A stretch of 64,000 bases of DNA from Candidatus Equicola faecalis (lineage in GTDB: Bacteria; Bacteroidota; Bacteroidia; Bacteroidales; Bacteroidaceae): assembly GCA_018065185.1 (NCBI GenBank), contig JAGHTU010000022.1, positions 61,305 to 125,304 of the forward strand, written 5' to 3'. The translations under genes and the position numbers were made by a program. Shown here piece after piece: positions 20,208 to 33,300 of this stretch; the stretch's first letter is position 1; each line of letters opens with the position of its first letter. The notes beneath the pieces are model-generated. The model was not told the DNA's origin. It worked only from the letters and a program-made list of their open reading frames with translations, and did no database searches.

Positions 20208-21399
20208 AGGTCTGTTTATTCTGCTTTGTGGAATATTTATTGTTGCTTTTCTTGCATCGTGTACGAAAGACGACGAGGAAGAGCGGCTTCCTCATCGTAC
20301 CCTTATTGCCTATATGATGTGTGATGGGCTCGATTCAAACATCCGTAATAATGTAAGGGAACTGACAGAGGCTTCTTCCGATATTAAAACCGCTGACAAC
20401 ATTCTTGTGTTTGTAGATTATAGGGGTGAACATTCGCGCATATTAAAGATTTCCAAAGGTAAGAGCGAAGCGGTGAAGGATTACGGTAAGGACCTTGTCA
20501 ATTCAGATCCGGAGGTGATGAGTGAGGTGCTTAAATGGTGTGTGTCTAATTATCCTGCTGAGACATATTCTCTGGTGATAGGCAGTCATGGTTCGGGGTG
20601 GTTGATAGATAATGATACGGTGCCTTCGAAAAAGTCGCCATTCAAAGCCATCGGGTTGGCATACGGAAATGACAAGGCAATAAACATTTCTACATTCACA
20701 CATGTCATCAAACAATTACCACATCTCGAATACGTCTTGTTTGACTGTTGTGTGATGCAGAATGTGGAGGTGGCATACGAACTCCGTAATTCGGCTGATT
20801 ATATCATTGGTTCGCCGGCGGAGATTCCAGACCGTGGCGCGCCTTATAAGGATATTTTACCAGCGTTGTTGTCTTCTTCGCCAGAGCCTATAGCACAGGG
20901 TTTCTATGATGCGTATATAAATGGCACTTACGGTGTGCCGATTTCTGTGGTAAAGACATCCGAACTGGATAATTTGATGCGTATCACTCGCGAGAAACTG
21001 CCACTGATATTCAGCACATATCCTACCGATGTTATGACATCGGGACTGATTTATTATTATACGATGTATGTGGGCGTAGGAGAGGGCTTTGATGAGTCTG
21101 TCGATTTGATGTACGATATGAATGATTTTATGCTCAAGCGCCTTCCGCTTGCAGACTATCGGCAATGGCGCGCCCAACTGGAGAAGACTGTGCCGGTAAG
21201 ACTGTTCTGTTCGCAATGGTCGCATAATAGTGAAGTGTTGCCACCGATACAATGGGATGAGTTCCATGTGACGGCCGACACTTATGGCGGTCTGTCGATG
21301 TTTCTTCCGCTGACGTTGTACGATAAGTATAAACTTAATCTTAATTCTGACTATAAAAAAACAGCATGGTATAATGCTGTTTATGGCTCCTCTATTTAG
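20173..21399 (+). CDS. Clostripain (C11)-family cysteine peptidase lipoprotein
   Basis: Lipobox FLASC; SLVIGSHGSGW and YVLFDCCVMQNVEVAYELRNSADYIIGSPAEIP. Overlaps the upstream gene by 35 nt; the track start (20161) is GTG, the first ATG is 20173. Confidence 0.88.
   Translation: MKKQKSRRVKNKGLFILLCGIFIVAFLASCTKDDEEERLPHRTLIAYMMCDGLDSNIRNNVRELTEASSDIKTADNILVFVDYRGEHSRILKISKGKSEAVKDYGKDLVNSDPEVMSEVLKWCVSNYPAETYSLVIGSHGSGWLIDNDTVPSKKSPFKAIGLAYGNDKAINISTFTHVIKQLPHLEYVLFDCCVMQNVEVAYELRNSADYIIGSPAEIPDRGAPYKDILPALLSSSPEPIAQGFYDAYINGTYGVPISVVKTSELDNLMRITREKLPLIFSTYPTDVMTSGLIYYYTMYVGVGEGFDESVDLMYDMNDFMLKRLPLADYRQWRAQLEKTVPVRLFCSQWSHNSEVLPPIQWDEFHVTADTYGGLSMFLPLTLYDKYKLNLNSDYKKTAWYNAVYGSSI
21359..21382 (+). 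terminator. Hairpin at 3' end of clostripain gene
   Basis: AAACAGCAT-GGTATA-ATGCTGTTT, 9-bp perfect stem inside the last codons. Confidence 0.55.
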
Positions 21400-21433
21400 C
21401 CATTGTGCTGTTGTTGGCTCTTTGCTTGACCTC

Positions 21434-22429
21434 TTACTTTGTCAATAACTTCTCTATCTCGCGGAATTGTGTGCCGAGATTCAGGTTGTAGTATGTGCGG
21501 TAAAGTAGCGGTGCCCATCGCTGTTGTTGCTGTGGTGACAGTTTGCGGTATTTCTCAAGGTAGATGCGTGCCTGCTGATAGAGTTCTTTCCTCATCTTTT
21601 TCTGTTTTGTTGATAAGCGGTCTATCTTTTTCAGACATGCCACGCCTGCTGCGTAGTATGGCTCTGGCTGTTCTGGGTGTTCTTTGATGAGGGTGTCCGA
21701 GATGGCGATGACATTGTCCAAATTGCCATCGTGCAGGTCTTGCAGGCTCTTTGCATAGCGGAAAAATACCGAATTAGGAAATTCCACCAGTCCGTAAGTC
21801 AATATGCGACGCATATTGTCTTCGTCTCTCAGCTCGCGGTAAGCCCCATAGAGAAGCCTCAGTGTCTGTTCGCGTTCTCCTGCCTTGAGTGCAAGATGTG
21901 AATGGGCGATGATGCTTTCTGTGTCGTGCAGTTCTGCTGCAGCCACGAGAGCCCTTTGTGATGCTTCTGCCATCAGTGAGTCTGTTGTGGCATAGTTCTG
22001 TGCAGAGAACAGGGGAAAGGATGCGCTGTCGATATAAAACTCAAAATATTGGCGTGCGTTCCGATAGTCCTGCCTGTTCATATAGAACTGCCCAGCCACA
22101 TATAGATTTCTGCGGTAGGCGTCCAGCATTTCGGCATTATGTGCGCGGTATTTCACTCTTTGTCCGTCAGTTTTCACCTTGACGGCTTTCTCTTCGATGC
22201 TGTCCAGTTTTGCTGCCGTGATGAACATCTGCCGTAGGGTGGAGAACATGGCGATAGTGTCATACTTCTGCTTGAGGTATGCTTTTTCGTTTTCTGCGTC
22301 ATACTTCTTTTTTTGCATAGTGAGTAAGGCAAGAAGGGAGTCGCTTGGTGCAACTTCCTTCTTACTTTTTCCTCTCGTCGGTGTTGCTATGAGCAGTGGC
22401 AACACCAGAAGTATGAGCATTTTCTTCAA
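21434..22429 (-). CDS. Secreted TPR-like protein
   Basis: Signal peptide; repeated helical pairs, HPEQPEPYYAAGVACLKK. Confidence 0.65.
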   Translation of the reverse strand: MKKMLILLVLPLLIATPTRGKSKKEVAPSDSLLALLTMQKKKYDAENEKAYLKQKYDTIAMFSTLRQMFITAAKLDSIEEKAVKVKTDGQRVKYRAHNAEMLDAYRRNLYVAGQFYMNRQDYRNARQYFEFYIDSASFPLFSAQNYATTDSLMAEASQRALVAAAELHDTESIIAHSHLALKAGEREQTLRLLYGAYRELRDEDNMRRILTYGLVEFPNSVFFRYAKSLQDLHDGNLDNVIAISDTLIKEHPEQPEPYYAAGVACLKKIDRLSTKQKKMRKELYQQARIYLEKYRKLSPQQQQRWAPLLYRTYYNLNLGTQFREIEKLLTK

Positions 22430-22442
22430 ATATCTCTCTCCT

Positions 22443-23696
22443 TTAGTCCTGAATGTTATAAGCTGCCTTTATCTCGGCTGCCTTTTCTGTGTTGCCCAGT
22501 CCGGAGTAGATGCTGTAAAGCAGATAGCTATACTTTACTGTCTCCTGATTAGGGTCCAGTGCGCGTACTTTTTCAAAGTATTCGGCAGCATGTTTCAGGT
22601 TTTCCTTCACGTCATTGCTGACTGCCTTACCTTCTTTTGTATCTTTTTCTGCCTGTTCTGAAGCCAGATTTCTGTAGCATACAGCGATGTTGTAGAAGAG
22701 GGCTGCATTCTTAGTTTCTTTTGCTGCCACTTTCTCGTAGTTTGTTATTGCTTCAGCAATTTTTCCAGCGTTCATCGCCATGTCGCCCTTGTGTATATAA
22801 GGCAGTGTGGATTCTGGATTCTTTGCGATGAATTCGTCAAGTGTTTTTATCATGAGAGCTTCATCGTTCTTCTGCTGCAGGGCATACATCATCTGGTTGA
22901 AATACATGTCCTCATGCGTTGCCTCGAAAGCATCCTGTGACTTTGCGTACATCACGTCAAGGAGGCTCTTGTCTAGACTGGCCTTGTATTGTCTGTCAAT
23001 CATTGCCACTTCCAGTTGGCGTGCAGCAGAACCCTGTACGGAGTCTGTCTTTGCCAGTTCTACATATTTGTTCAGTGTCTCAGCATCTTCTGTGTTATAT
23101 GCTGCCAAAGAGATGAAATATGCACATTGTGAAGCATAGTCGTCTTTCACGCTTTTCTTTGTTGTGAAGAGGTTGGAGTTCATACACTCAAGGTAGGTAA
23201 CCCATATTTTCTTTGCCAGTTCCTTGTCGTTCTCATTATAGAAATACAGACCGGCATTCAGCAGGTTCGGACGTTTCATGAAGAATGTCTCGCAGTTTGT
23301 CTTGCGGAATTTTGGTTTCACCTTTCCTTTTGCGTCAGGCATTGCGTCATATTTGTCACATTCGATAGCATATTCGAATGCCTTTGCCAAAGCCTCGTTG
23401 CCTTTCTTTTCATCGAAAGCCTTTCCTTCCTTACCCATCTGCTTGAGGGTCTGGCTTTCCAACTGTGCTGCAGACTCCTTGTCGTAGATTGCCAGATAGC
23501 CCAATGCCAGAGCGTTGCAGGCTGCTGCCTGATCTTTTGCTGTCACATCGGCACCGTTAATGGCTGCCTTTATCATCTCAGCTGCCTTGTCGGCATCTTT
23601 TCCTGCCAGTGCAGTAGCTTCTTTCAGAGCACTTACCTGTGCCATTGCACTCACTTGTACCATCAATGCAAGTGCGATTGTCAAAATCTTTTTCAT
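22443..23696 (-). CDS. Secreted tetratricopeptide repeat protein
   Basis: Signal peptide; PYIHKGDMAMNAGKIAEAITNYEKVAAKETKNAALFYNIAVCYRNLA. Confidence 0.75.
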   Translation of the reverse strand: MKKILTIALALMVQVSAMAQVSALKEATALAGKDADKAAEMIKAAINGADVTAKDQAAACNALALGYLAIYDKESAAQLESQTLKQMGKEGKAFDEKKGNEALAKAFEYAIECDKYDAMPDAKGKVKPKFRKTNCETFFMKRPNLLNAGLYFYNENDKELAKKIWVTYLECMNSNLFTTKKSVKDDYASQCAYFISLAAYNTEDAETLNKYVELAKTDSVQGSAARQLEVAMIDRQYKASLDKSLLDVMYAKSQDAFEATHEDMYFNQMMYALQQKNDEALMIKTLDEFIAKNPESTLPYIHKGDMAMNAGKIAEAITNYEKVAAKETKNAALFYNIAVCYRNLASEQAEKDTKEGKAVSNDVKENLKHAAEYFEKVRALDPNQETVKYSYLLYSIYSGLGNTEKAAEIKAAYNIQD

Positions 23697-23738
23697 AATT
23701 TCTATTTTTTTTAGGTTAAATGTTGTCCTAATTATAAA

Positions 23739-26276
23739 TTAAATCAATTGATTGCCATTGTCTTCCACCGTCTTCTTGTTTTCCTCCTCTATTGTTGCTG
23801 CCAGTTCAGAATTCATAACGGTGCAGACGCTTGCGATTGTGTCGTTTTTCCTCTCAAGGTTGATGAGGCGTACACCCTGTGTGGCACGACCCATGACGCG
23901 TGCGTCTGTCACAGCCATACGTATCACGATACCGCTCTTGTTGATTATCATCAAGTCTTCCTGCTCGGTGACGGTCTTCAAAGCCACCACCTTGCCGGTC
24001 TTTTCCGTCAGGTTGAGTGTCTTCACACCTTTCACGCCGCGTGCCGTAGTGCGGTAAGAGTCGATGTCGCTACGCTTGCCATAACCGTTTTCGCTCACCA
24101 CCATGACGGTCTCCTTCTCCTTGTCGTTGATGACAATCATGCCTATCACCTCATCATCGCCACCATCAAGGCGCATGCCGCGCACACCGGTGGAGACACG
24201 CCCCATAGGGCGCACCTGCGTCTCGTTGAAGTGGACAGCACGACCGTTGCGGTTGGCAATCACTATCTCGTTGTTGCCATTCGTCAGGCGCACGTCTATC
24301 ACTCTGTCTCCCTCTTCGATGTTGATGGCACGCACACCGTTTGTACGTGGACGGGAGTATGCTTCCAGACAGGTCTTCTTGATTGTACCCATTTTCGTGC
24401 AGAACATCACGAAATGCGAGTTGAGGAATTCCTCAGATGCGTTCTTTCTAATAGGTAGAATAGCGTTCACCTTATCGTCTGGCTCAATCATGAGCAGGTT
24501 CTGTATGGCGCGTCCCTTTGATGTCTTTGTTCCTTCAGGGATTTCGTAACACTTCATCCAGTAGCAACGTCCTTTCTGTGTGAAGAACAGCAGTTGATGA
24601 TGCATGCGTGCAAAATGTATGTACTCCGTGAAGTCTTCATCGCGCGTGATGGCTCCCTTGCTACCCACGCCACCGCGTGCCTGCTCTCTGAACTCTGTCA
24701 GAGGGGTGCGCTTGATGTATCCGAGATGACTTACGGTAATCACCACAGGGTCGTCAGGGTAGAAGTCTTCTGCGTTGAATTCCTCTGCTGACGGGCGTAT
24801 CTCTGTCTTGCGTTCATCGCCGTATTTCTCCTTCACCTCAATGAGTTCGTCTTTCATTACCTTGCGGCAGAGGCTGTCATCGGTCAGTATCTGCTTGAAG
24901 TATTCTATGCGCTGCAGTATCTCGTCATATTCTGCACGCAACTTGTCCTGCATCAGACCGGTGAGCTGTGCCAGACGCATATCTACGATGGCCTTTGCCT
25001 GCACCTCGTCGAAGCCGAAACGCTCCATCAGTCGCTCCTGCGCGTTCTGTGGGTTCTTTGAGGATTTGATGATTTGCACCACCTCGTCTATATTGTCGCT
25101 TGCCACAATCAGGGCATTGAGGATGTGTGCGCGTTCTTCGGCTTTCTTCAGGTCGAATTTTGTGCGTCTGATTGTCACGTCGTGTCTGTGCTCTACGAAA
25201 CAACTGATGCAGTCTTTCAGGCTCAGGAGTTTCGGACGTCCCTTCACCAGTGCGATATTGTTTACAGAGAAACTGCTTTGCAGAGCTGTCATCTTGAAGA
25301 GTTTGTTCAGCACCACGCGAGCGTTAGCGTCACGTTTCACGTCGATGACGATGCGCATACCGTGGCGGTCGCTCTCATCATTGGCGTTGCTTATGCCGTC
25401 AAGTTTCTTCTCTGCCACGAGTTGGGCTATATACTCAATGAGTTGCGCCTTGTTCACGCCGAATGGTATTTCGGTGATGACTATCTTATCATGGCTCTCA
25501 TCGCTTTCTATCTCAGCCTTTGCGCGGATGATGATGCGCCCACGACCGGTCTCGTAAGCATCCTTTACACCTTGTATGCCACAGATGATGGCTCCTGTAG
25601 GGAAGTCTGGCGCCTTGATGTATTGCATCAGTCCCTCTGTGTCAATCTCGGGATTGTCAATAAATGCGATGCAACCGTCTATCACCTCATTCAGGTTGTG
25701 TGTCGGGATATTTGTTGCCATACCCACAGCAATACCTGTGCCACCGTTTACCAGCAGGTTTGGCACTTTCGTAGGCATCACCGTAGGTTCAAACAGCGTG
25801 TCGTCAAAATTGTTTGTCATATCGACGGTGTCCTTCTCAAGGTCGTCCATCATGTGTTCTCCCAATTTTGACAGGCGGCATTCCGTGTAACGCATTGCAG
25901 CAGGCGAGTCGCCATCTACAGAACCGAAGTTACCCTGTCCGTCCACGAGCTTGTAACGCATGTTCCAGTCCTGCCCCATGCGCACCAGTGCGCCATAGAC
26001 CGAACTGTCACCATGTGGGTGATACTTACCCAACACTTCACCCACCACGCGGGCACTTTTCTTATAAGGGTTGTTACTTGTGTTGCCAAGCCCCATCATT
26101 CCGTAGAGTATTCTGCGCTGCACCGGTTTGAAACCATCGCGCACATCAGGCAGGGCGCGTGCCACTATCACCGACATTGAGTAGTCAATGTACGATGACT
26201 TCATCTCCTCTTCGATATTGATTTTGAGGATGCGGTCCTGATCCTGATTCATGCTTTGATTTTCGTCAAATTCCAT
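23739..26276 (-). CDS. gyrA: DNA gyrase subunit A
   Basis: [51 protein letters not shown]-terminal beta-pinwheel [17 protein letters not shown]. Confidence 0.96.
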   Translation of the reverse strand: MEFDENQSMNQDQDRILKINIEEEMKSSYIDYSMSVIVARALPDVRDGFKPVQRRILYGMMGLGNTSNNPYKKSARVVGEVLGKYHPHGDSSVYGALVRMGQDWNMRYKLVDGQGNFGSVDGDSPAAMRYTECRLSKLGEHMMDDLEKDTVDMTNNFDDTLFEPTVMPTKVPNLLVNGGTGIAVGMATNIPTHNLNEVIDGCIAFIDNPEIDTEGLMQYIKAPDFPTGAIICGIQGVKDAYETGRGRIIIRAKAEIESDESHDKIVITEIPFGVNKAQLIEYIAQLVAEKKLDGISNANDESDRHGMRIVIDVKRDANARVVLNKLFKMTALQSSFSVNNIALVKGRPKLLSLKDCISCFVEHRHDVTIRRTKFDLKKAEERAHILNALIVASDNIDEVVQIIKSSKNPQNAQERLMERFGFDEVQAKAIVDMRLAQLTGLMQDKLRAEYDEILQRIEYFKQILTDDSLCRKVMKDELIEVKEKYGDERKTEIRPSAEEFNAEDFYPDDPVVITVSHLGYIKRTPLTEFREQARGGVGSKGAITRDEDFTEYIHFARMHHQLLFFTQKGRCYWMKCYEIPEGTKTSKGRAIQNLLMIEPDDKVNAILPIRKNASEEFLNSHFVMFCTKMGTIKKTCLEAYSRPRTNGVRAINIEEGDRVIDVRLTNGNNEIVIANRNGRAVHFNETQVRPMGRVSTGVRGMRLDGGDDEVIGMIVINDKEKETVMVVSENGYGKRSDIDSYRTTARGVKGVKTLNLTEKTGKVVALKTVTEQEDLMIINKSGIVIRMAVTDARVMGRATQGVRLINLERKNDTIASVCTVMNSELAATIEEENKKTVEDNGNQLI

Positions 26277-26477
26277 TTCTTATTTTCGTTTTCGTAATAA
26301 TTAAATTGTTATTCCTTATAATATAGTGCAAATGTAATGATTTCCGATTTATTGAACAAATTCGCCAATGGGTATTTTTACAAAAATTCGATTTAAGCCT
26401 ATTTTTAAGCCCTCTAGCGCGTTTTTAACATTTAGGAGAAGGGGAAGATAATAAGATGCGCCATTATTTTTCCATCT

Positions 26478-26678
26478 TTGCCTCGCCATCTTCCGCTCGT
26501 TGCCTACGAATCGTCGTGACAATTTACCAAAATCGTCGTGACAATTTACTAAAATCGTCGTGACGATTTCATCGAATCGTCGTGACAAGTTGGAGGCTCT
26601 GTTGGTTTGACCTTGAGGCTTCGAGTGCAAGACTTCGAAACGTGGTATGGTCAAAGGCGACTCTTAAAGGATTGAAAA
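26478..26678 (+). repeat. Family 1 element, copy A
   Basis: Four 22-bp units starting AATCG at 26509, 26531, 26553, 26575 (AATCGTCGTGACAATTTACCAA type), flanked by TTGCCTACG and GGCTCTGTTGGTTTGACC...GGCTTCGAGTGCAAGACTTCGAAACGTGGTATGGTCAAAGGCGACT. Confidence 0.9.
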
Positions 26679-26780
26679 GTGTCGCATTTAGACTTATTAA
26701 TGACCCCTGATTACTTTATGATGCGCGTATGCAATAAAATGAGATGATAGGCGTTTATATTTATATATAAACGGGAAAAT

Positions 26781-27380
26781 ATGATTGAATATATCAAAGG
26801 CGATTTGGCAGAACTGACACCGGCATACGCCGTGTTGGATGTGTGTGGGTTAGGATATAAGGTGAACATATCCGTAAACACCTACAGCGTGGTGCAGGCA
26901 GAGGCGCAGAAAGGACAGACGGAAGCAAAACTGTATATCTATGAAGCAATACGCGAAGATGCTCACGACCTTTATGGTTTCTGTACGCAGAAGGAACGCG
27001 AGGTGTTTCTGCTGTTGCTGACGGTGAGTGGCATAGGTGCTAATACAGCCCGTATGATTCTCTCGGAGATGACGGTGGACGAACTGTGCGGAGTGATTGC
27101 TGCCGGCGATGAACGTATGCTGAAACGCATCAAGGGCATCGGTCCGAGAAGTGCTGCACGTATCATCGTGGAACTGAAAGACAAGTTCGCCGGTTCGGAA
27201 CTGGTGAGCAGTGCTATGCAGAGTGCCGGTAGCGAGAATGGCAGTGAGGCTGTCTCGGCACTTACGATGCTGGGCTTCTCGGCAAGTGCATCGGCAAAGG
27301 CTGTTCAGGAAGTGCTGAAGACAGATTCGACAGCATCTGTTGAGACGATAATCAAGAAAGCATTGACGATGGTGAAATGA
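26781..27380 (+). CDS. ruvA: Holliday junction branch migration protein RuvA
   Basis: [31 protein letters not shown]...[32 protein letters not shown]...[20 protein letters not shown]. Confidence 0.96.
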   Translation: MIEYIKGDLAELTPAYAVLDVCGLGYKVNISVNTYSVVQAEAQKGQTEAKLYIYEAIREDAHDLYGFCTQKEREVFLLLLTVSGIGANTARMILSEMTVDELCGVIAAGDERMLKRIKGIGPRSAARIIVELKDKFAGSELVSSAMQSAGSENGSEAVSALTMLGFSASASAKAVQEVLKTDSTASVETIIKKALTMVK

Positions 27381-27390
27381 GTGGTGCGAG

Positions 27391-30300
27391 GTGATGAGGT
27401 GTTTCCTGATTTTTATTTTGTGTATGGTTTCTTTGAGCGTGTCCGCACAGGATACGCTTTCGCACTCTCGTTGGCGTGCGCAGAAGACCGTACCGATAGA
27501 GACCAGCGACCTCGATAAAAAATCTACTGACCTCAAGACGCCTGAAAACATCACGGAGGAAACGACCTACCGCGACTCTATCGGCTACTATGTCGTGGGC
27601 AAGAAGATGGGCAACTCCTATCTGGGTGTGCCTGTGTTTATGACTCCTGACGAATATCAGCAGTGGAGCCTGAAAAAGAGCATACAGGACTTCTGGAAGA
27701 AGAAAAACTCTGAGGAGGTGGCAAGTGGCGGAAAAGACAAGTTCGACTTTACCGATATGCACTTCGACCTCGGTCCGGCAGAAAAAATCTTCGGTCCTGG
27801 TGGTGTGCGCATCAAGACGCAGGGAACGGCAGAACTGAAACTGGGAGGAAACATCAAGAAGATAGACAACCCAAGTCTGCCTATTCGCAACCGTAACACC
27901 TTCGGAATGAATTTCGATGAGAAAATCAACCTCAGCGTGAACGGTAAGGTGGGGGACAAGATGAACCTCAACCTCAACTACAACACGGATGCAACATTTG
28001 ATTTTGACTCGCAAAACCTGAAACTGAAATACGAGGGCAAGGAAGACGAAATCATCAAACTCCTCGAAGGCGGTAACATCTCTTTCCCGTCAAACAACTC
28101 TCTGGTGCAGGGCGCAAGTGCATTGTTCGGTGTGCGTGCTGACCTGCAGTTCGGAAAACTCAAACTACAGACCGTTGTGTCGCAGAAAAAGTCGAATTCG
28201 CACAGCGTCAGTTCCAAAGGCGGAACACAACTCACGACTTTTGAAATCGATGCTGCCGACTATGAAGAAAACCGCCACTTCTTTATCTCACGTTATTTCC
28301 GCGATAAATATGATGCTACGATGGCTACTCTGCCAAACATCGCATCAGGAATAAAAATCACCCGTATGGAGGTGTGGGTCACGAACAAGACGGGAAACAC
28401 AGCCAACTGCCGTAATCTTGTGGCACTGAGCGACCTCGGTGAGCAGAAGATTGTAGGTAGCCCGCACTGGATGGTGGACGGCGGAATGACAGTGCCTTGT
28501 AACGCTGCCAATAGCGCATACCGCGAGATGACAACGACATTCGCTCAGGCACGCTCAATAGACATGGTGAGTTCCGTGCTGGGCAATGTGCCTGACCTTG
28601 AGGCTGGCACCGACTACGAGAAACTGGAAAGCGCACGTCTGCTCTCGTCAAGTGAATATACGGTGAACAGCGCTCTGGGCTATATCTCACTAAGCACAAC
28701 GCTACAGACCGACCAAGTGCTTGCCATAGCATTTGAATACACATACGGTGGCGTGACTTATCAGGTGGGAGAGTTCTCGACCGACCTTACTGACGCTTCG
28801 CAATGCCTCTTCGTGAAATCCTTGAAGAACACAGGTAACACTCCGTTCATCAAGCATGAAGGCAACCTGAAGTTCTCACGCGGAACATGGGATTTCATGA
28901 TGAAGAATGTCTATTATCTCGCCACAAACATAGAGCGCGAGAAGTTCCGCCTTGACATAAAATACCAGAGCGACACCGCTGGCGTGTATCTTACATACAT
29001 TCCAGAACAGCAGGTGAAGAACACTCCGCTCATAAGGCTCATGAACTGCGACCGTCTGGACAACAATAACAAACTGCATCCAAATGGATATTTTGACTTT
29101 GTGCAGGGCTATACCGTCAGCGATGGGCGCGTGCTGCTTCCTGCGGCAGAGCCTTTCGGCGACTTCCTCTATCGCGTGCTTACATCGCGCGACTCTGTGG
29201 GACGTCCGCGTCTTGACCCAGCCACGGCAGAGAAATACTGCTATCATGAGTTGTATGACTCAATAAAGACCGTGGCAAAGCAGATTGCTGAGAAGGATAA
29301 GTTCGTGTTCATGGGGCAGTTCAAAGGGTCAAAAGCCAACGTCATCTCGCTGGGAGCATACAATGTGCCTCCGGGCTCGGTGGTGGTGACGGCAGGTGGC
29401 GTTACACTGGTGGAGAACAGCGATTATACCGTAGATTATTCCGCAGGAGAGGTAACGATAATCAACCAAAGCATTCTTGATGCCGGAACAAATGTCAGCG
29501 TGTCGCTGGAGAGCAACACCGACTACGGTCAGCAACGCAAGACGATGGTGGGACTGAACTGGGAATACGACTTCTCAAAGGATTTTCAAATAGGTGGTAC
29601 GATACAACACCTCTCGGAACAGACCCTGACGTCAAAGGTGACGATGGGTGCCGAACCGCTGAAGAACACCATCTGGGGACTCAACATAAACTGGAAGAAA
29701 GAGAGCCAGTTGCTCACCAACCTGCTCGACAAGATACCGTTTTTGAACGTCTCACAACCGTCTCACATCTCGTTCAACGCTGAGTTTGCACAACTCATTG
29801 CAGGCACGGCAAGCGGTACGCAGGACAATGCCTCGTATCTTGACGACTTTGAAAACACGAAGAACTGTATAAACATTGCCACACCATCGGCATGGGTGTT
29901 GTGCTCCACGCCAAAACTGGATGCCGCCAACCCTTATCAGAAATACTATGAGGACAAGACGTCGCTGGGCAGTGGTTACGGACGCGCCTTGATGGCATGG
30001 TACTGTGTTGACCCACTCTTCACGCGTCGCAGTTCGTCGCTCACGCCGACACATATTAAGAACGACCTCAACCAACTCTCCAATCATTATGTGCGCGAGG
30101 TGTATGTGCATGAGTTGTTCCCGAACCGCGACCTGAGCAACTATTCCGGCAGTACCGCCACGCTGAACGTCTTTGATATGGCGTTTTATCCGACTGAGCG
30201 CGGACCGTACAACTTCTCATCAGACCTGAACCGTGACGGAACGCTTACTGCTCCGAAGACACGATGGGGCGGAATGATGCGCAAACTCGAGGCCAGCGAC

Positions 30301-33300
30301 TTCAAGACAGCCAACATCGAGTATGTGGAGTTTTGGATGCTCGACCCGTTCATCTATTCCAAGGATTCGGCAGATGCTGCGCGTTTCGGTGGCGATATGT
30401 ATATTGACCTTGGTGAGGTGTCGGAAGACGTGCTGAAAGACGGAAAGAAATTCTATGAGAGCGGAATGCCTGTGGATGGCACGGACCTCTCGGCTCTGGA
30501 CAAGTCGCAATGGGGATATATTCCGCATCAGACATCTGTCACTTATGCCTTTGCCACCACCTCAGGCTCACGCGCCTTGCAGGACGTGGGTTTCAATGGT
30601 CTGAATGATGATCAGGAGAGAAATTTTGACGGCTATCAGGATAATCTGCGGAATATACAGAACAGGGTGTCGGAAGAATACTGGAACAAGGTCATTATGA
30701 AAGACCCTGCAAACGACAACTACCATTATTTCCGTGGCAGTGACTACGACCGCGATACGGTGTCTATCCTCAACCGTTACAAGAGGATAAACATGCCACA
30801 GGGCAACTCGCCTGACAGCGACTCGCGTAGCGAGAGTTACGACACATCATATAAGACCGGACCGGATGTGGAGGACATCAATCAGGACTATACGCTGAAT
30901 GAATATGAGAAGTACTATCAGTACCATGTCAGTGTCCGTCCGGAGGACATCAACCTCGATAGGGTGGGAACAAACTTCATCGTGGACAAGCGCACTGCCG
31001 CCGTAACATTACGTAACGGCAAGACGGAGACGGTGACGTGGTATCAGTTTCGCATCCCTGTGGAGCAGTACGAGGAGCGCGTGGGAAAGATTAACGACTT
31101 CTCATCAATACGCTTTATGCGCGTGTTCCTTACCAACTTTGAAAAGCCGATAGTGATACGTCTCGGTACGTTTGACCTCGTGCGTGCGGAATGGAGAAAC
31201 TACGAACAGCAACTCTCACCGTCGGGCAACACCGGTACGCTCGAAGCCTCTGCCGTGAGTATTGAGGAGAACAACGACAAGGAGCCGGTGAACTATGTCC
31301 TGCCTCCGGGCATAAGTCGTGTTGTTGACCCGTCACAGCCACAACTCACCGAGAACAACGAGCAAGCACTGGACATCGTGGTGAAAAACCTCTCGCACAA
31401 CGAGGCAAAATGCGTGTATAAGAACACCACCCTTGACCTGCGTAACTATAAGCGTCTGCAGATGTTCGTGCATGGAAATGCCCTCAAACCAAATTCTTCT
31501 GCGCTGAAAGATCATGAGGTGAGCGTCTTTATCCGATTGGGAAGCGACTACAAGAGCAACTACTATGAATATGAAATACCGCTGACACTCACGCCGGAAG
31601 GACATTACGACCAGTATTCCTCCACCGACCGCCGCGCTGTATGGCCGGAAGAAAATATGCTCGATATAGCCCTGACCAAACTGACTGCCATCAAGAAAGC
31701 CCGCAACAAGGATAAGGCAGAGGGCAAGGCATCATATAACAAACTATATTCCGACTACGACCCTGACCGTCCGGCAAATAGGATAAGCATCATCGGTAAC
31801 CCTACTCTGGGTGAGGTGAAGACACTCATCATCGGTGTGAGAAATAACAGCGCCGACAATAAGTCGGGCGAGGTGTGGGTGAACGAGTTGCGTCTGCTGG
31901 AGTCAAACAATGAAGGCGGTTGGGCAGCGCAGGGCACACTCAACCTGCAACTCTCTGACTTCGGTTCGCTGAACCTTGCCGGTCGCGTGGAGACGCAGGG
32001 CTTCGGTGGACTTGAGCAAGGGCAGATGGACCGCTCCACAGACAACTATTCACGCTATGACGTGACAGCCAATTTCGACCTCGGAAAGTTCTTCCCAGAA
32101 AAAGCGAAAGTCACCATACCGCTTTATTATTCCGTCACCCAAGAACAGACGAAACCGAAATATAATCCACTGGACACGGATATGGAACTGGATGACGCCC
32201 TTGAGGTGGCTGATGCACATGAGAAAGATTCAATAGAGTCTATCGCCATAACGAAAGTGACAAATCGTAATTTCTCCATTTCCAACGCCAGAGTGGGAAT
32301 CACTACCAAACGCCACCCGATGCCATACGATCCGGGCAACTTCTCGTTCTCATATAGCCACGCACACAAGAACTCCAGTGGCGAGACCACGATAGACGAG
32401 CGTGAGGACAACTGGCGCGGTGCGATAAACTACTCCTATACCCCTGTCTATAAGACTTTCGAGCCGGGCAAGAACCTGAAGGGCAAGAGCAAATGGCTAA
32501 AGATTGTAAAGGAGTTCGGACTGAACTACCTGCCGCAGAACCTCTCGTTCAATACCGAGATGAAACGCAACTACTACGAACTGCAGGAGCGAGATATGGA
32601 GAATCTGAACGACCGCCTGCCTATCACTTTCTCCGAACAGTTCCTTTGGAACCGTGATTTCTCCATGCGTTGGGACCTCACGAAGAATCTGCACCTCAAC
32701 TTTCAGAGTGCCACCGATGCACAGATAGAAGAGCCGTATGATGAGCGGCCGATAAATAAAGACCTCTATCCAGAACGCTACGAGGCGTGGAAAGACTCCG
32801 TTTGGCACAGTCTGCTGAACTGGGGTACGCCACTGTCGTATCAGCAGTCGTTTACAGCCAGTTACCAACTGCCACTCAACAAACTCCCTATTTTTGAGTG
32901 GCTCAACGCTGATGCCTCATACAACGCTAATTATAACTGGTCGCGAGGAACGGAACTGGAGAACGGCACTTCTCTTGGCAATACCATCAATTCCTCACGC
33001 ACACTCAATATCAACGGTACGCTCAATATGGAGAAACTCTACAACCTCATCCCATTCCTTGAGGCAACGAATAAACGTTTCTCGCAACCGATAAAGAAGA
33101 ATACGACGAGAAGGAATACAGGTGCTGCTAATGACGGTAAAAAGAATGTTCAGCAGGATGCAACGAAAAAAACGCCAAAGGTGTTCGCCAAAGAGGTGAA
33201 GCTCACTCCAGATAATCCTGTGGAGGTGGCTCATGGGCGCAACTCGACACGACTGATTGTGACGGCAAAGACAAAGGACGGCAAGGATTACCCTGTCAAA

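Noticed and set aside
26478-26678. Family 1 as an IS or MITE remnant
   Set aside because: No terminal inverted repeats, target-site duplication or transposase seen; the internal tandem structure and flanks are the conserved part. Not fully excluded without genome-wide copies.
27352-28014. 220-aa reverse ORF and similar long antisense ORFs inside sprA, gyrA, glmM and others
   Set aside because: Fully antisense to long conserved genes, with no domain similarity I recognise.
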